A stretch of 12,275 nt of DNA, taken from contig DASTTY010000093.1 in assembly GCA_035759925.1 (NCBI GenBank), forward strand, positions 1 to 12,275, read 5' to 3'. Of the stretch, positions 1-6,782 are shown piece by piece. Under the pieces are notes generated by a model. That model was given only the letters and a program-made list of their open reading frames with translations, did no database searches and was not told where the DNA came from. The position numbers and the translations under genes are program-made. Source of the stretch: RHKX01 sp035759925. GTDB lineage: Bacteria > Actinomycetota > Thermoleophilia > Solirubrobacterales > 70-9. Every line of letters begins with the position of its first letter. The stretch's first letter is position 1.

Positions 1-366
1 CCGCTCGGGCTCGGGTCCCACGTCCGCCCCGTGACCGACGGGGAGGGGGACGTCAACGTCTACCCGACCTATCGGGGGACCGAGGATGTCACCTACCTGC
101 GCTGGGGCGATCAGTTCGTCGCGTTCCGGCAGGCCGACGGCGGCGAGCACCGCTACTACGACGTGGGCATCGAGCACATCGCCTTCTACGTCGACCGGCG
201 GGAGGACGTCGACGAGGCCTATCAGCGCTGCTTGGACATCGGCGCCCGGATCCACTTCCCGCCGGAAGAGGACCGGGACATGCCCGGCTATTACGAGATG
301 TTCGTGTTCGATCCGGACGGGATGCGGGTCGAGGTCGCCTACAGCCCGGCCGTGACGATCGGATAG
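1..366 (+). CDS. VOC (glyoxalase/dioxygenase-fold) family protein, 5'-truncated by the window edge
   Basis: The frame is open from base 1 to the TAG at 364-366, giving 121 visible residues; a GTG at 31 is an internal codon rather than a convincing start. The fragment opens with PLGLGSHVRP, which resembles the 'LGL' element after the first helix of vicinal-oxygen-chelate domains, so I estimate that only some 15-20 residues are missing. The second half is typical of the fold: VGIEHIAFYVD (His59 of the fragment, usual metal-ligand position), a DVDEAYQRC helix, and a last strand pair YYEMFVFDPDGMRVEVAY with Glu111 as the probable second ligand. Such proteins are small cytosolic metalloenzymes (lyases, isomerases, dioxygenases, resistance proteins). 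The substrate cannot be read from sequence. It converges on the ABM-like gene, with a hairpin between them. Confidence 0.85.
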   Translation, partial: PLGLGSHVRPVTDGEGDVNVYPTYRGTEDVTYLRWGDQFVAFRQADGGEHRYYDVGIEHIAFYVDRREDVDEAYQRCLDIGARIHFPPEEDRDMPGYYEMFVFDPDGMRVEVAYSPAVTIG

Positions 367-400
367 GCGTGCGCGATGCGCCCAGCCTCGCCGAGTGAGA

Positions 401-443
401 TGGCGCTCACCGCGCTGACGGCGGGGTGAGCGCCACTCTTTGG
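401..443. terminator. Probable bidirectional terminator hairpin between convergent genes
   Basis: TGGCGCTCACC (401-411) and GGTGAGCGCCA (425-435) form a perfect 11-bp stem, with an extra CGC/GCG pairing possible inside the loop. On the plus strand it is followed by CTCTTT, a modest T-rich tail. It lies in the 84-bp gap between the end of the VOC gene and the end of the minus-strand ABM-like gene, where a shared terminator is expected. The minus-direction tail is not T-rich, so termination there is less certain. Confidence 0.65.
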
Positions 444-450
444 AATCGGG

Positions 451-714
451 TCAGGCGCTCTCGACGACCTCACCGACGTCCACGCTCTCGAGCGTGACCG
501 CATCGGTGAGCATCTGGGGGACTCGGTCCGCAACGGCCCGAGCCGCATCCTCGGTCTCGAAGATGCCCATGCTTCGGCCCTTGCCGTCGATCCTGACCCA
601 GTAGGCCGCGACCAGGCCGGGCGCCTGCTTGACGCCCGGAACGACCTCGTTTCGCAGGTGTTCCGTTGCCGCTTCCCGATCGTTGATCGTGACGCTGACT
701 ACCAACGCGTGCAT
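451..714 (-). CDS. Small dimeric alpha/beta-barrel (ABM-like) protein
   Basis: This 87-residue protein begins MHALVVSVTINDREAATEHL. A beta strand is followed by a helix, then PGLVAAYWVRIDGKGRSMGIFETEDAARAVAD and a last strand VTLESVDVGEVVE. The pattern of strand, helix ending in 'PG', strand with 'G-x-S-M-G-I-F', 'ED-A-A' helix and final strand is that of the antibiotic-biosynthesis-monooxygenase/dimeric alpha-beta-barrel superfamily. Members act as small oxygenases, heme-degrading enzymes or uncharacterised homodimers; the reaction here is unknown. The ATG at 714 is chosen because GGAGGT sits just upstream on the minus strand (about 719-725) and a plausible promoter lies further up. The open frame continues far upstream, but that part has shadow-like composition. 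The gene is apparently monocistronic. Confidence 0.75.
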   Translation of the reverse strand: MHALVVSVTINDREAATEHLRNEVVPGVKQAPGLVAAYWVRIDGKGRSMGIFETEDAARAVADRVPQMLTDAVTLESVDVGEVVESA

Positions 715-1038
715 GAAACCTCCTCTCTCTCGGAATGAACCTAACCCGATGACGGAGTGAGGACAAGCCTTTCCGGGCGGGGCAGGGGGGCGGGTGGCCG
801 GTCGCCTGGCCCCGCCCCCTGAGCCTCCGTGCCCGGACGGCCGCTCCCGGGGGTGAGGGAAACGACCGCGCCAGTGAACCCTTCGACGGGCCGCCGGCAC
901 GTCCTCCCGGTCGACGCTGTTCCTGCTGGGATCGCCGACCAACTGCAGATCACCCACGCTGGAGCAGGGGAATCTGCGGTTCGGCGCGCCGGTGGTAGGG
1001 TCGCCGCAGGACGTCAACCCCAACGGAGGAGGGTCGTG
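715..1038. other. Divergent intergenic region with a GC-rich inverted repeat
   Basis: This 324-bp gap between the ABM-like and GFA genes shows no convincing gene on either strand; frames crossing it have arginine/proline-rich shadow composition. Besides the candidate ABM promoter it holds GGGCGGGGC (775-783) and GCCCCGCCC (809-817), an inverted repeat around a 25-base loop that could extend through a further AGG/CCT pairing. There is no T-run, so it is not an obvious terminator. A TAGGGT at 996-1001 could be a -10 for the GFA gene, but I found no matching -35. Confidence 0.4.
738..766 (-). promoter_or_regulatory. Candidate sigma-70-type promoter for the ABM-like gene
   Basis: On the minus strand TTGTCC (761-766) and TAGGTT (738-743) are separated by exactly 17 bp. 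This agrees fairly well with the TTGACA/TATAAT consensus: 4/6 at the -35, and T1, A2 and T6 at the -10. Transcription would start around 731, giving a short leader that holds the strong SD. The evidence is pattern only. Confidence 0.45.
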
Positions 1039-1428
1039 ATGGCTGAAGTGCTCAAGGGATCGTGCTTGTGCGACGGCATCGAGTACGAGCTCCGGGATGC
1101 GGAGTCGCTGGGCTACTGCCACTGCACGCGGTGCCAGCGGTGGACGGGCGAGGCCCTTGCGGGCGTCGTCGTATCTCCGGAGAACTTCAAGATCACCAAG
1201 GGCGAGGACCTGGTGAAGCGCTACGAGAGCGAGTTCGCGCCGCGCCACTTCTGCAGCAACTGTGGATCGAGCCTCTACGACGATCTCGGAGAGAAGTACT
1301 TCGTAGCCGCGGGGTTGATGCGCGAGCTCGATCTCGAGCCGAGCTTCCACCTCCAGGTCGCCTATAAGGCGCCGTGGCACGAGATCGGCGGCAACGCGCC
1401 GCAGTTCGACGAGAACCCGCCCGCCTGA
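1039..1428 (+). CDS. GFA-family (Mss4-like fold) zinc-binding protein
   Basis: The product is 129 residues, the usual single-domain GFA length. Three cysteine clusters are intact: C9-L-C11, C27-H-C29-T-R-C32 and C72-S-N-C75. These are the structural and catalytic zinc sites of the family named after glutathione-dependent formaldehyde-activating enzyme. The C-terminal APWHEIGGNAPQF matches the family's 'apW-x-x-i ... lpqF' ending. Most single-domain homologues have no proven substrate, and true S-(hydroxymethyl)glutathione synthase activity is doubtful in actinobacteria, which use mycothiol, so a general 'GFA family' name is safest. The start is the ATG at 1039, with GGAGG at 1025-1029 nine bases upstream; a GTG lies immediately before it. 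The frame runs upstream without stops but shows no domain. It converges on the cyclase gene with a 13-bp gap. Confidence 0.92.
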   Translation: MAEVLKGSCLCDGIEYELRDAESLGYCHCTRCQRWTGEALAGVVVSPENFKITKGEDLVKRYESEFAPRHFCSNCGSSLYDDLGEKYFVAAGLMRELDLEPSFHLQVAYKAPWHEIGGNAPQFDENPPA

Positions 1429-1441
1429 CCGGGGCGCCCGC

Positions 1442-2632
1442 TCAGACTCGAGCGACGGGGATCGCCCCCGCGTCGCGAGCCGGCTTTCCGGCGGCTCCGG
1501 CGAGGTCACCGAGGAGCCGGTAGGAGATCGCATCCGGGTCGATGACGGCGGCGCGGGCGTCGTCGACGTCGAGCCGCTCGATCAACTCCTTCGAGGCGAG
1601 GATCGATCCGTCCGTTGCGGCTGCCTCGATCCGCGCGCATTCGTTCATCTGATCCCCGAGCGCCGTCACTTCGAGTCGGCCCCGGGTCGCGACCTGACCG
1701 ACCATCAGCGTCGAACCCCAGTGCAGGCCGACGTTGACGGCCGGCTCAACGTCGGCGGGCCCGAGCGCCGCGCTCCCCGCCCGAATCGCCCGGGCGGCGT
1801 CGATCGCCGCCCTGGCCGCTGCCGAGTCCGAGCCGTCGAGGTCGGCAGCGAGGAACAGGGCGGAGCCGCCGTCGCCCGCGTGCTTGCCGACGATCCCGAC
1901 CCGCTCCACCACGGCGAGGTCGATCAGATCGGTGAGGTCCCGAATCAGCCCGAAGTAGGCCCGCGAGGACAGCTCTCTCGAGAGCGCCGTCGACCTCTCG
2001 AGATCGGCGAAGAGGATCGCCGCGGGCCGGCGGGCCGGCTCGTGCACCCGGTCCATCCGTTCGAAATGGCTGAGGTCGCCGCGGCCGAGCCGCGACAGCA
2101 GGCTCTCCGGGATCGCGCTCCGGGCGAGGCGGAGGATCCCGAGGAACGCTCCGTCGTCGTCGCGGATCTCCATCTCGAGGAAGTTGACGGCGCCGAGGAC
2201 CGTCTGCCGCAGTGCCAGCTCGGGCAGGAACTCGTAGGTCGACTCCCAGGCAAGCGGCGGCTGGATGGGCTCCACCCGGGATGCCGCATCGCTGAGTGGC
2301 CCGAAACACTCCTCGAAGCGGCCGTCCCCGGGACTCAGGTAGTGCCTCATGTACGGCACCATGCGATCCCACCAGCCGACGGCGCTCGCCTCGGTGATCC
2401 CGGCGATGTCGGGGTCCTCGATATTGCGGACCACCAGCGACTTCCCGTAGACGCGCGTGACGTCCCTGAGCGGGACGCCGAAAGCCTTTGCTCCCTCCTC
2501 GGAGATGAATGCGACCTTCAGATCAGCATCGAGGATCTCTCCCGACAGCCCGGCGCCATTCATAGCCTCAGCCACCTCCCGTAGCCGGGGATGCTCCGGG
2601 AGCGGGGGACCTTCGTTTCCTCCCTCGTCCAT
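1442..2632 (-). CDS. PAS domain plus class III adenylate/guanylate cyclase
   Basis: This soluble protein of about 396 residues has a PAS-like sensor at roughly residues 15-185 (SGEILDADLKVAFISEEGAKAFG at its start) and a CHD cyclase domain at about 203-355. Key residues are present: metal-binding Asp210 in LFADLERST and Asp254 in KHAGDGGSALF, Lys250 at the usual purine-specifying position, and N330-E-C-A-R334 in the ALGDQMNECARIE motif for transition-state stabilisation. It is therefore predicted to be active, making cAMP or cGMP from NTP as a homodimer under PAS control. There are no membrane helices. The ATG at 2632 is chosen to keep the helix before the PAS core and to clear the divergent gene. 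It has no clear SD, whereas an ATG at 2563 (residue 24) is preceded by GGGAGGTGG and is a real alternative. The frame extends to 2929 but would overlap the secreted-protein gene. The tail after the cyclase is about 40 residues and unrecognised. Confidence 0.88.
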   Translation of the reverse strand: MDEGGNEGPPLPEHPRLREVAEAMNGAGLSGEILDADLKVAFISEEGAKAFGVPLRDVTRVYGKSLVVRNIEDPDIAGITEASAVGWWDRMVPYMRHYLSPGDGRFEECFGPLSDAASRVEPIQPPLAWESTYEFLPELALRQTVLGAVNFLEMEIRDDDGAFLGILRLARSAIPESLLSRLGRGDLSHFERMDRVHEPARRPAAILFADLERSTALSRELSSRAYFGLIRDLTDLIDLAVVERVGIVGKHAGDGGSALFLAADLDGSDSAAARAAIDAARAIRAGSAALGPADVEPAVNVGLHWGSTLMVGQVATRGRLEVTALGDQMNECARIEAAATDGSILASKELIERLDVDDARAAVIDPDAISYRLLGDLAGAAGKPARDAGAIPVARV

Positions 2633-2732
2633 CACGGCAAGGCTATCCGCCGTCTGCCGCTCCGTTGTTCGAGCCGTCGGGGTCGGCGGCGATACTGCTC
2701 TCCCCGCTACTGAACCGAGGAGGAGATCGAGA

Positions 2733-3143
2733 ATGAACCGCACGCGCCGTGCTGCCCCCGTAGTCGTTGCCGTTGCCTGCCTGGCGGCGATCGGCCCCGC
2801 GAGCGCCCTCGCGGGCGGCAACCAGTACCCGACCTTCTTCACCGCCTTCAAGTACAAGCTCAAGAACGGCGAGTCGAAGTTCAAGGGCCAGATCGACTCG
2901 ACGAAGGGCAACTGCGTCGGCGATCGCAAGGTCGTCCTCTACCGGAAGAAGAGCGGCGACAAGAAGAAGCTCGGCGGCGACCACACGAACAACAAGGGGA
3001 AGTTCGACATCGAGCTCGGTGGCGGAAATCCGAAAAGCGGCACCTACTTCGCGGTGGTCAACCAGGCGAAGATCGGCGACAACGACGGCAAGAAGAACAC
3101 CTGCCTCTCGCAGAAGTCGCCGAAGCTGAAGCTGACCGGCTAG
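2733..3143 (+). CDS. Small secreted, lysine-rich beta-sandwich-like protein
   Basis: The product has 136 residues. Residues 1-28 form a Sec signal peptide: RTRR, a hydrophobic core VVVAVACLAAIG, and an ASALA cleavage region. The mature part alternates short strands and turns (KFKGQIDS, RKVVLYRKKSG, GKFDIEL, GTYFAVV, PKLKL) with two cysteines, C61 and C124, that could form one disulfide. The order 'fkGqi ... C ... rkV-lyrkksG ... k-lGgd-T-nkGkF ... GtYfA' recalls small secreted domains seen in Thermoleophilia, but I know no function. The mature chain has about 23 Lys/Arg against 9 Asp/Glu and is strongly basic. The start is fixed by AGGAGGAG upstream (2719-2725). A weak GATACT (2691-2696) could be its -10. 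Its stop overlaps the stop of the convergent RTX gene. Confidence 0.82.
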   Translation: MNRTRRAAPVVVAVACLAAIGPASALAGGNQYPTFFTAFKYKLKNGESKFKGQIDSTKGNCVGDRKVVLYRKKSGDKKKLGGDHTNNKGKFDIELGGGNPKSGTYFAVVNQAKIGDNDGKKNTCLSQKSPKLKLTG

Positions 3144-5614
3144 CCGCTGCTGATCGTCTCGCAGTCGCCCGCGGGCGCGGTGTCGGTCGGATCGCCGGTG
3201 AGGCTGTCGGTCCCCGCGCCGCAGAGGATCGCCTCGGCGAGACCGTCGCGGGCGAGGTTGGTGTCGTTGCCGTCGCCGGCATTGAAGTTGTCGACGCCGG
3301 TGTCGCCGACCAGCAGGTCGTTGCCTCCGGCGGCGAGGAGCACGTCGGGATCGGCCCCGCCGAGCACCCAATCGTTGCCCTCGGCGCCGAACAGCAGGTC
3401 GACGCCGCCGAGGCCGGCGAGGATGTCGTTGCCCGCCGGGCCCGGCTTCACGCCGGCGGTGCCCGCCGGGGCGACGCCGAGGATCGTGTTGCCGAGGTTG
3501 TTGCCGACGAGGACGTCGTTGCCGTTGCTGCCGACGAGCGTGCCGATGTCGGAGTGGATGACGTCCTTCTCGGGCCCGCCGGTCTTGCCGCCGTTCGCCG
3601 TCTGACCGGCGTTCGGGAGAACGGCGGTGACGCCGTCGGTCCCGCGGTTGACGATGTCGATGCCCTGCTGCTCGACCGACGCGTAGGCGAGGGTGTTGGC
3701 CCCGGCGTCGCCAAAGATCTCGTCGTTGCCGAGACCGGAGACGATCGTGTCGTTGTCCGCATCGCCGTGGATCACCGTCAGGGCGGAGGGCGCGGTGCTG
3801 CGCCCGCCGACGATCGTGTCGTTGCCGTTGCCGCCGCCGAGCTGGCCGCGATCGCCGCCGACGATCGTGTCGTCACCTTCGCGGGCGAGGATCGTGTCGT
3901 TGCCGGCCGGGCTGTCGACGACGCCGCTGCCGGTGCCGACCGGGGCCGCGCCGAGCATCGTGTCGGCCTGGCTGCTGCCGACCAGGAAGTCACCGCCGTT
4001 GGAGCCGATCAGGGTCCGGAGGTCGTCGTGGACGATGTCCTTCTCCTGTCCGCCGATCGTCCCGCCGGTGCCCGTCGCCCCCTGCTCGGGGAGGCGGACG
4101 AGGACGCCGCCGCTGCGGTTGACGATCGGGATGCCGCTTTGACTGACGGAGACGTAGGCGAGCGTGTTCGATCCGGCGTCGCCGAAGATCTCGTCGTTGC
4201 CCAGCCCCGAGACGATCGTGTCGTCGCCCGGGTTGCCGTGGATCACGGTCTTGTCGGAGCCTGCGGTGCTGCGGCCGCCGACCAGGGTGTCGTTGCCCTC
4301 GCCGCCGCCGACCGATCCGCGATCGCCGCCGACGAGCGAGTCATCGCCGCCGCGGCCGAGGATCGTGTCGTTGCCGGCCGGCGTGTCGACGACGCCGTTG
4401 CCGGTGCCGACCGGCGCGGCTCCGAGGATCGTGTCGGCGGCTTCGCTGCCGACGAGGAAATCTCCGTTGTTGGAGCCGATCAGCGTCCTGATGTCGTCGT
4501 GGATCGTGTCGCTCTCCGGGCCGCCGATCGCTCCACCGGTGCCGGTCGTCCCCGGCTCGGGAAGCCGGACGAGGACGCCGCGGTTGCGGTTGACGATGTT
4601 CAGGCCCCCCTGGCTGACGGAGACGTAGGCGAGCGTGTTCGATCCGGTCCCGCCGCTGATGTTGTCGCTGCCGAGTCCGGAGACGAGCGTGTCGTCGTCG
4701 GGACCGCCGTTGACGGTGGTGGTGTTCGTGGGGCTGCGGCCGCCGATGACCGTGTCGTTGCCGTCCTGGCCGGCGACGGTGCCGCTGTCGCCCGCCAGCA
4801 GCGTGTCAGCGCCGCCGGCGCCGCTGATCGTGTCGTTGCTCTCGGTGCCCGCCGGCTGCGGATCGACGTCGGGCGTGCCCGGAGGCGCCGAGCCGGCGAT
4901 CGTGTTCGGCCCGGAGTTGCCCTGGAGCGTGTCGTCGCCGTTGCCGCCGGTCAGGTCCTCGACATCGGCGGCGATCGAGTCGTTCTCGCCGGACTGGCCG
5001 TTGCCGGTCGTCGGCGTGGTGCCGAACGGCAACCTGGCCGTGACGGGTGCGGTGCGCGAGATGCTTGCCGCGGAGATGCCGACGTAGGCGACGTTGTCGG
5101 TTCCGCCGGCGCCGTGGAAGGTGTCGTTCTCACGGCCGCCGACGAGGGTGTCGTTGCCGGTGCCGGCGTTGATCGTGCCGGCCGGCCCGGCGGCGGCGGA
5201 GCTGATCACGCCGGTGTCGTTGCCGTCGCCGAGGTTCTCGACGAGCGAGGTGAGCGGGGTGACATTCAGCACTGTGCAGAGGTAGCCCTTGGGGAGGCCG
5301 AGGGCGGGAGGCGTCGCCACGCATCCCGGTGCGCCCGTGGGCGTGGCGGTGACGTTGACGTCGGGGTTCTGGTCACCGACGAAGTAGATCGTGGCCACCG
5401 CAGTCGTCTGCTGCTTGACGATCACGGCGGTGTTGGTCTCACCGGCGCCGGCGTTGTAGGTGAGCGTGCCGTTCGAAAGCGTCACGTTCGCTGCCTGCGC
5501 CACCGCCGGCAGCGCCAGCAGCGCGAAGCACGTGAGCAGAGCGAGTCGTAGCACTCGCCCGATCCGTCGAGAATCCGCCCGCCGCTCGATCGTTCCCGCC
5601 GTCCACAGCCCCAT
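3140..5614 (-). CDS. Secreted calcium-binding RTX (hemolysin-type repeat) protein
   Basis: The product has 824 residues. A long signal peptide (about 1-41: Arg-rich n-region, core LRLALLTCFALLALP, cleavage after VAQA) points to Sec export rather than type I secretion. The mature chain has a short beta region (42-120), then many G-x-G/N-x-D-x-h nonapeptide-like repeats (GNDTLVGG, GDDTIVGG, GNDEIFGD) predicted to wind into a calcium-bound parallel beta roll. Four long units begin at Asn174, 326, 483 and 640; the middle two are exactly 157 residues each. The C-terminus ends in CGAGTDSLTGDPTDTAPAGDCETI, a two-cysteine cap seen in such actinobacterial proteins. The ATG at 5614 has GGAGG eight bases beyond its spacer and directly precedes the signal peptide; longer frames would run into the divergent gene. 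No enzymatic domain is visible, so a structural or adhesive surface role is likely. It shares CTAG with the convergent gene as stop codon. Confidence 0.9.
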   Translation of the reverse strand: MGLWTAGTIERRADSRRIGRVLRLALLTCFALLALPAVAQAANVTLSNGTLTYNAGAGETNTAVIVKQQTTAVATIYFVGDQNPDVNVTATPTGAPGCVATPPALGLPKGYLCTVLNVTPLTSLVENLGDGNDTGVISSAAAGPAGTINAGTGNDTLVGGRENDTFHGAGGTDNVAYVGISAASISRTAPVTARLPFGTTPTTGNGQSGENDSIAADVEDLTGGNGDDTLQGNSGPNTIAGSAPPGTPDVDPQPAGTESNDTISGAGGADTLLAGDSGTVAGQDGNDTVIGGRSPTNTTTVNGGPDDDTLVSGLGSDNISGGTGSNTLAYVSVSQGGLNIVNRNRGVLVRLPEPGTTGTGGAIGGPESDTIHDDIRTLIGSNNGDFLVGSEAADTILGAAPVGTGNGVVDTPAGNDTILGRGGDDSLVGGDRGSVGGGEGNDTLVGGRSTAGSDKTVIHGNPGDDTIVSGLGNDEIFGDAGSNTLAYVSVSQSGIPIVNRSGGVLVRLPEQGATGTGGTIGGQEKDIVHDDLRTLIGSNGGDFLVGSSQADTMLGAAPVGTGSGVVDSPAGNDTILAREGDDTIVGGDRGQLGGGNGNDTIVGGRSTAPSALTVIHGDADNDTIVSGLGNDEIFGDAGANTLAYASVEQQGIDIVNRGTDGVTAVLPNAGQTANGGKTGGPEKDVIHSDIGTLVGSNGNDVLVGNNLGNTILGVAPAGTAGVKPGPAGNDILAGLGGVDLLFGAEGNDWVLGGADPDVLLAAGGNDLLVGDTGVDNFNAGDGNDTNLARDGLAEAILCGAGTDSLTGDPTDTAPAGDCETISSG
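3698..4639 (-). repeat. Two exact-length 471-bp tandem repeats inside the RTX gene
   Basis: Unit A (4169-4639, residues 326-482) and unit B (3698-4168, residues 483-639) both begin NTLAYVSVSQ and end IFGDAG(S/A). By my alignment they match at 122 of 157 residues (about 78%) without gaps. A less similar unit precedes them (from 5095, residues 174-325, 152 long) and a diverging one follows (from 3697, residue 640). The array is therefore a product of in-frame segmental duplication. It is coding, not a mobile or CRISPR repeat. Confidence 0.9.
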
Positions 5615-5675
5615 AGTCCCACTCCTCCTCGCCTGGTCGATCCCCATACCCGGGCTCCTATTACCCGCCTTGGCG

Positions 5676-5691
5676 AACGTCAATCGACGTT
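5676..5691. promoter_or_regulatory. Inverted repeat AACGTC-N4-GACGTT, candidate operator
   Basis: A perfect 6-4-6 palindrome lies in the 220-bp divergent region, 62 bp upstream of the RTX start and 144 bp upstream of the DUF4389 start. On the minus strand two TTGAC hexamers (TTGACC and TTGACG) flank or overlap it, but neither has a TATAAT-like partner at normal spacing. It could bind a dimeric regulator of the RTX gene; the regulator is unknown. Confidence 0.35.
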
Positions 5692-5834
5692 GGTCAAAAA
5701 CCCGCCCCGCGCTCGTCGCAACTCGCACGAGGCCCCTGCGCCGCCAAGCATAGCCGGGTTCGACATCCCTGTCTTCCGGTGCCGCCGCCACGCCTGCGAA
5801 CCTTTGCCACGTACGAGTCTCTGGAGGGAGAGCG

Positions 5835-6464
5835 ATGAACGAGTACCCCGTCAAGTTCGCGGTCGACTATCCGGAGCGGGAGCTGAGCCGGCTCACCAGC
5901 TTCTTCCGGATCTTCACGGTGATCCCGATCGCGATCGTGTTCACCGCGATCACCGGTTATTCGAACACCTACGACGGCGTCGATGACACCACGGTGACGG
6001 TCGTCGTCAGCGGCATCGGCATCCTCTTCCTGCCGGTCCTGTTGATGATCCTCTTCCGCAAGAAGTACCCGCGCTGGTGGTTCGACTGGAACCTGCAGCT
6101 GCAGAGCTTCGCGAACCGGATCGGGGTCTATGCGCTGCTCATGGACGACCGCTACCCGTCGACGGACGAAGAGCAGGGCGTCCACCTCCACTACCCGTAT
6201 CCGGACGTCGAGCGCGATCTCGGACGCGGCATGCCGCTGGTCAAGTGGCTGCTCGCGATCCCCCATTACGTCGTCCTGTTCTTCCTCTACATCGGCGCCT
6301 TCTTCGCGGTGATCGCCGCCTGGTTCGCGATCCTGTTCACCGGCCGCTACCCGCGCGGGATCTTCGATTTCGTCGAGGGCGTCCTGCGCTGGCACAACCG
6401 CGTCGTCGGCTACACGTTCGCGCTCGTCACCGACGAGTACCCGCCGTTCCGGCTCGCTCCCTGA
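5835..6464 (+). CDS. DUF4389 family membrane protein
   Basis: The 209-residue product closely follows the DUF4389 pattern. After MNEYPVKFAVDYPE come a first hydrophobic helix (about 23-42), a second (about 54-74), then the signatures YPRWWFDWNLQL (78-89), YALLMDDRYPSTDEEQ (99-114), LPLV-like MPLVKWLLAIPHY (133-145) leading into one or two more hydrophobic segments (146-168), and FTGRYPRGIFDFVEGVLRW (168-186) with TDEYPPF (199-205) near the end. It is a polytopic cytoplasmic-membrane protein. The molecular role of the family is unknown to me. The start is clear: GGAGGG (5823-5828) lies seven bases from the ATG. It is divergent from the RTX gene and convergent with the small membrane protein gene, so probably monocistronic. 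Confidence 0.92.
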   Translation: MNEYPVKFAVDYPERELSRLTSFFRIFTVIPIAIVFTAITGYSNTYDGVDDTTVTVVVSGIGILFLPVLLMILFRKKYPRWWFDWNLQLQSFANRIGVYALLMDDRYPSTDEEQGVHLHYPYPDVERDLGRGMPLVKWLLAIPHYVVLFFLYIGAFFAVIAAWFAILFTGRYPRGIFDFVEGVLRWHNRVVGYTFALVTDEYPPFRLAP

Positions 6465-6492
6465 GCGATCGCCCCGGTCATCCCCGGATCGA

Positions 6493-6693
6493 TCAACTCG
6501 CCTGGGAGTAGAGGACGAGTGCCAGAGCGACGACGAGGACGCCGAGCGCAGCGCTGACCTCGAGGACGAGCTCGGCGTCGGCGCTGGAGGCGCCGCGCCT
6601 GTAGAGGATCAGCGCTGCGATCGCGACCGCCGCCGCGACCGCCGCGGCGGCCAGCAGCGCCGGCTCGGCGAGGTCGAATCCGAGCGACTTCAT
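6493..6693 (-). CDS. Small two-helix membrane protein, unknown function
   Basis: The frame encodes 66 residues with two clear hydrophobic helices (about 11-30, Ala/Leu/Ile-rich, and 45-62, LGVLVVALALVLY) joined by a short loop containing YRRGASSADAE. The basic YRR after helix 1 would place the loop in the cytoplasm. I do not recognise a family. For it: the ordered helix-loop-helix layout and the otherwise empty 318-bp gap between two plus-strand genes. Against it: no good SD before the ATG at 6693, short length and an alanine-rich composition that GC-rich DNA can give by chance. It would be convergent with DUF4389 (28-bp gap) and divergent from the methyltransferase. Confidence 0.55.
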   Translation of the reverse strand: MKSLGFDLAEPALLAAAAVAAAVAIAALILYRRGASSADAELVLEVSAALGVLVVALALVLYSQAS

Positions 6694-6702
6694 CGGTTCA
6701 GG

Positions 6703-6733
6703 TTGACAAATCGATCCCGACCGGTCCTACTAG
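6703..6733 (+). promoter_or_regulatory. Candidate promoter for the methyltransferase gene
   Basis: A perfect TTGACA (6703-6708) is followed after 19 bp by TACTAG (6728-6733), whose T1, A2 and A5 match the -10 consensus. The spacer is longer than the ideal 17. Transcription from about 6740 would leave a leader of some 40 bases with AAGGAGA before the ATG at 6783. Confidence 0.4.
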
Positions 6734-6782
6734 CGAACAATCACGAAAGCCGTCGCCGGAACCGAACCGAAGGAGAACCTGG

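Noticed and set aside
775..817. GC-rich inverted repeat as a terminator or riboswitch
   Set aside because: No T-run, no gene ending nearby, long loop, and it lies in very GC-rich DNA where such pairing arises easily; kept only as a note on the intergenic region.
1039..1428. Naming the GFA gene S-(hydroxymethyl)glutathione synthase
   Set aside because: The zinc motifs show only the family; most single-domain members have other or unknown roles, and the likely host group does not use glutathione.
715..1533. Upstream extension of the minus-strand ABM-like frame to 360 residues
   Set aside because: The extra part is Arg/Pro-rich, runs antisense through the GFA gene, and the ATG at 714 has a strong SD and promoter.
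2633..2929. Longer N-terminus of the cyclase (start at 2929)
   Set aside because: It would overlap the well-supported secreted-protein gene and its SD, and the added residues show no domain.
3140..5100. Regularly spaced short repeats (GATCGTGTCGTTGCC-like) suggesting a CRISPR array
   Set aside because: Spacing is variable and in multiples of three, the copies translate to GNDTI-type RTX motifs, and there are no unique spacers of constant length.
3554..5551. A 665-codon open frame on the plus strand, antisense to the RTX gene
   Set aside because: It is the mirror of the repeated, biased RTX codons (endless Val/Asp/Ala/Arg repeats), has no domain or SD, and the minus-strand product has a signal peptide and real RTX motifs.
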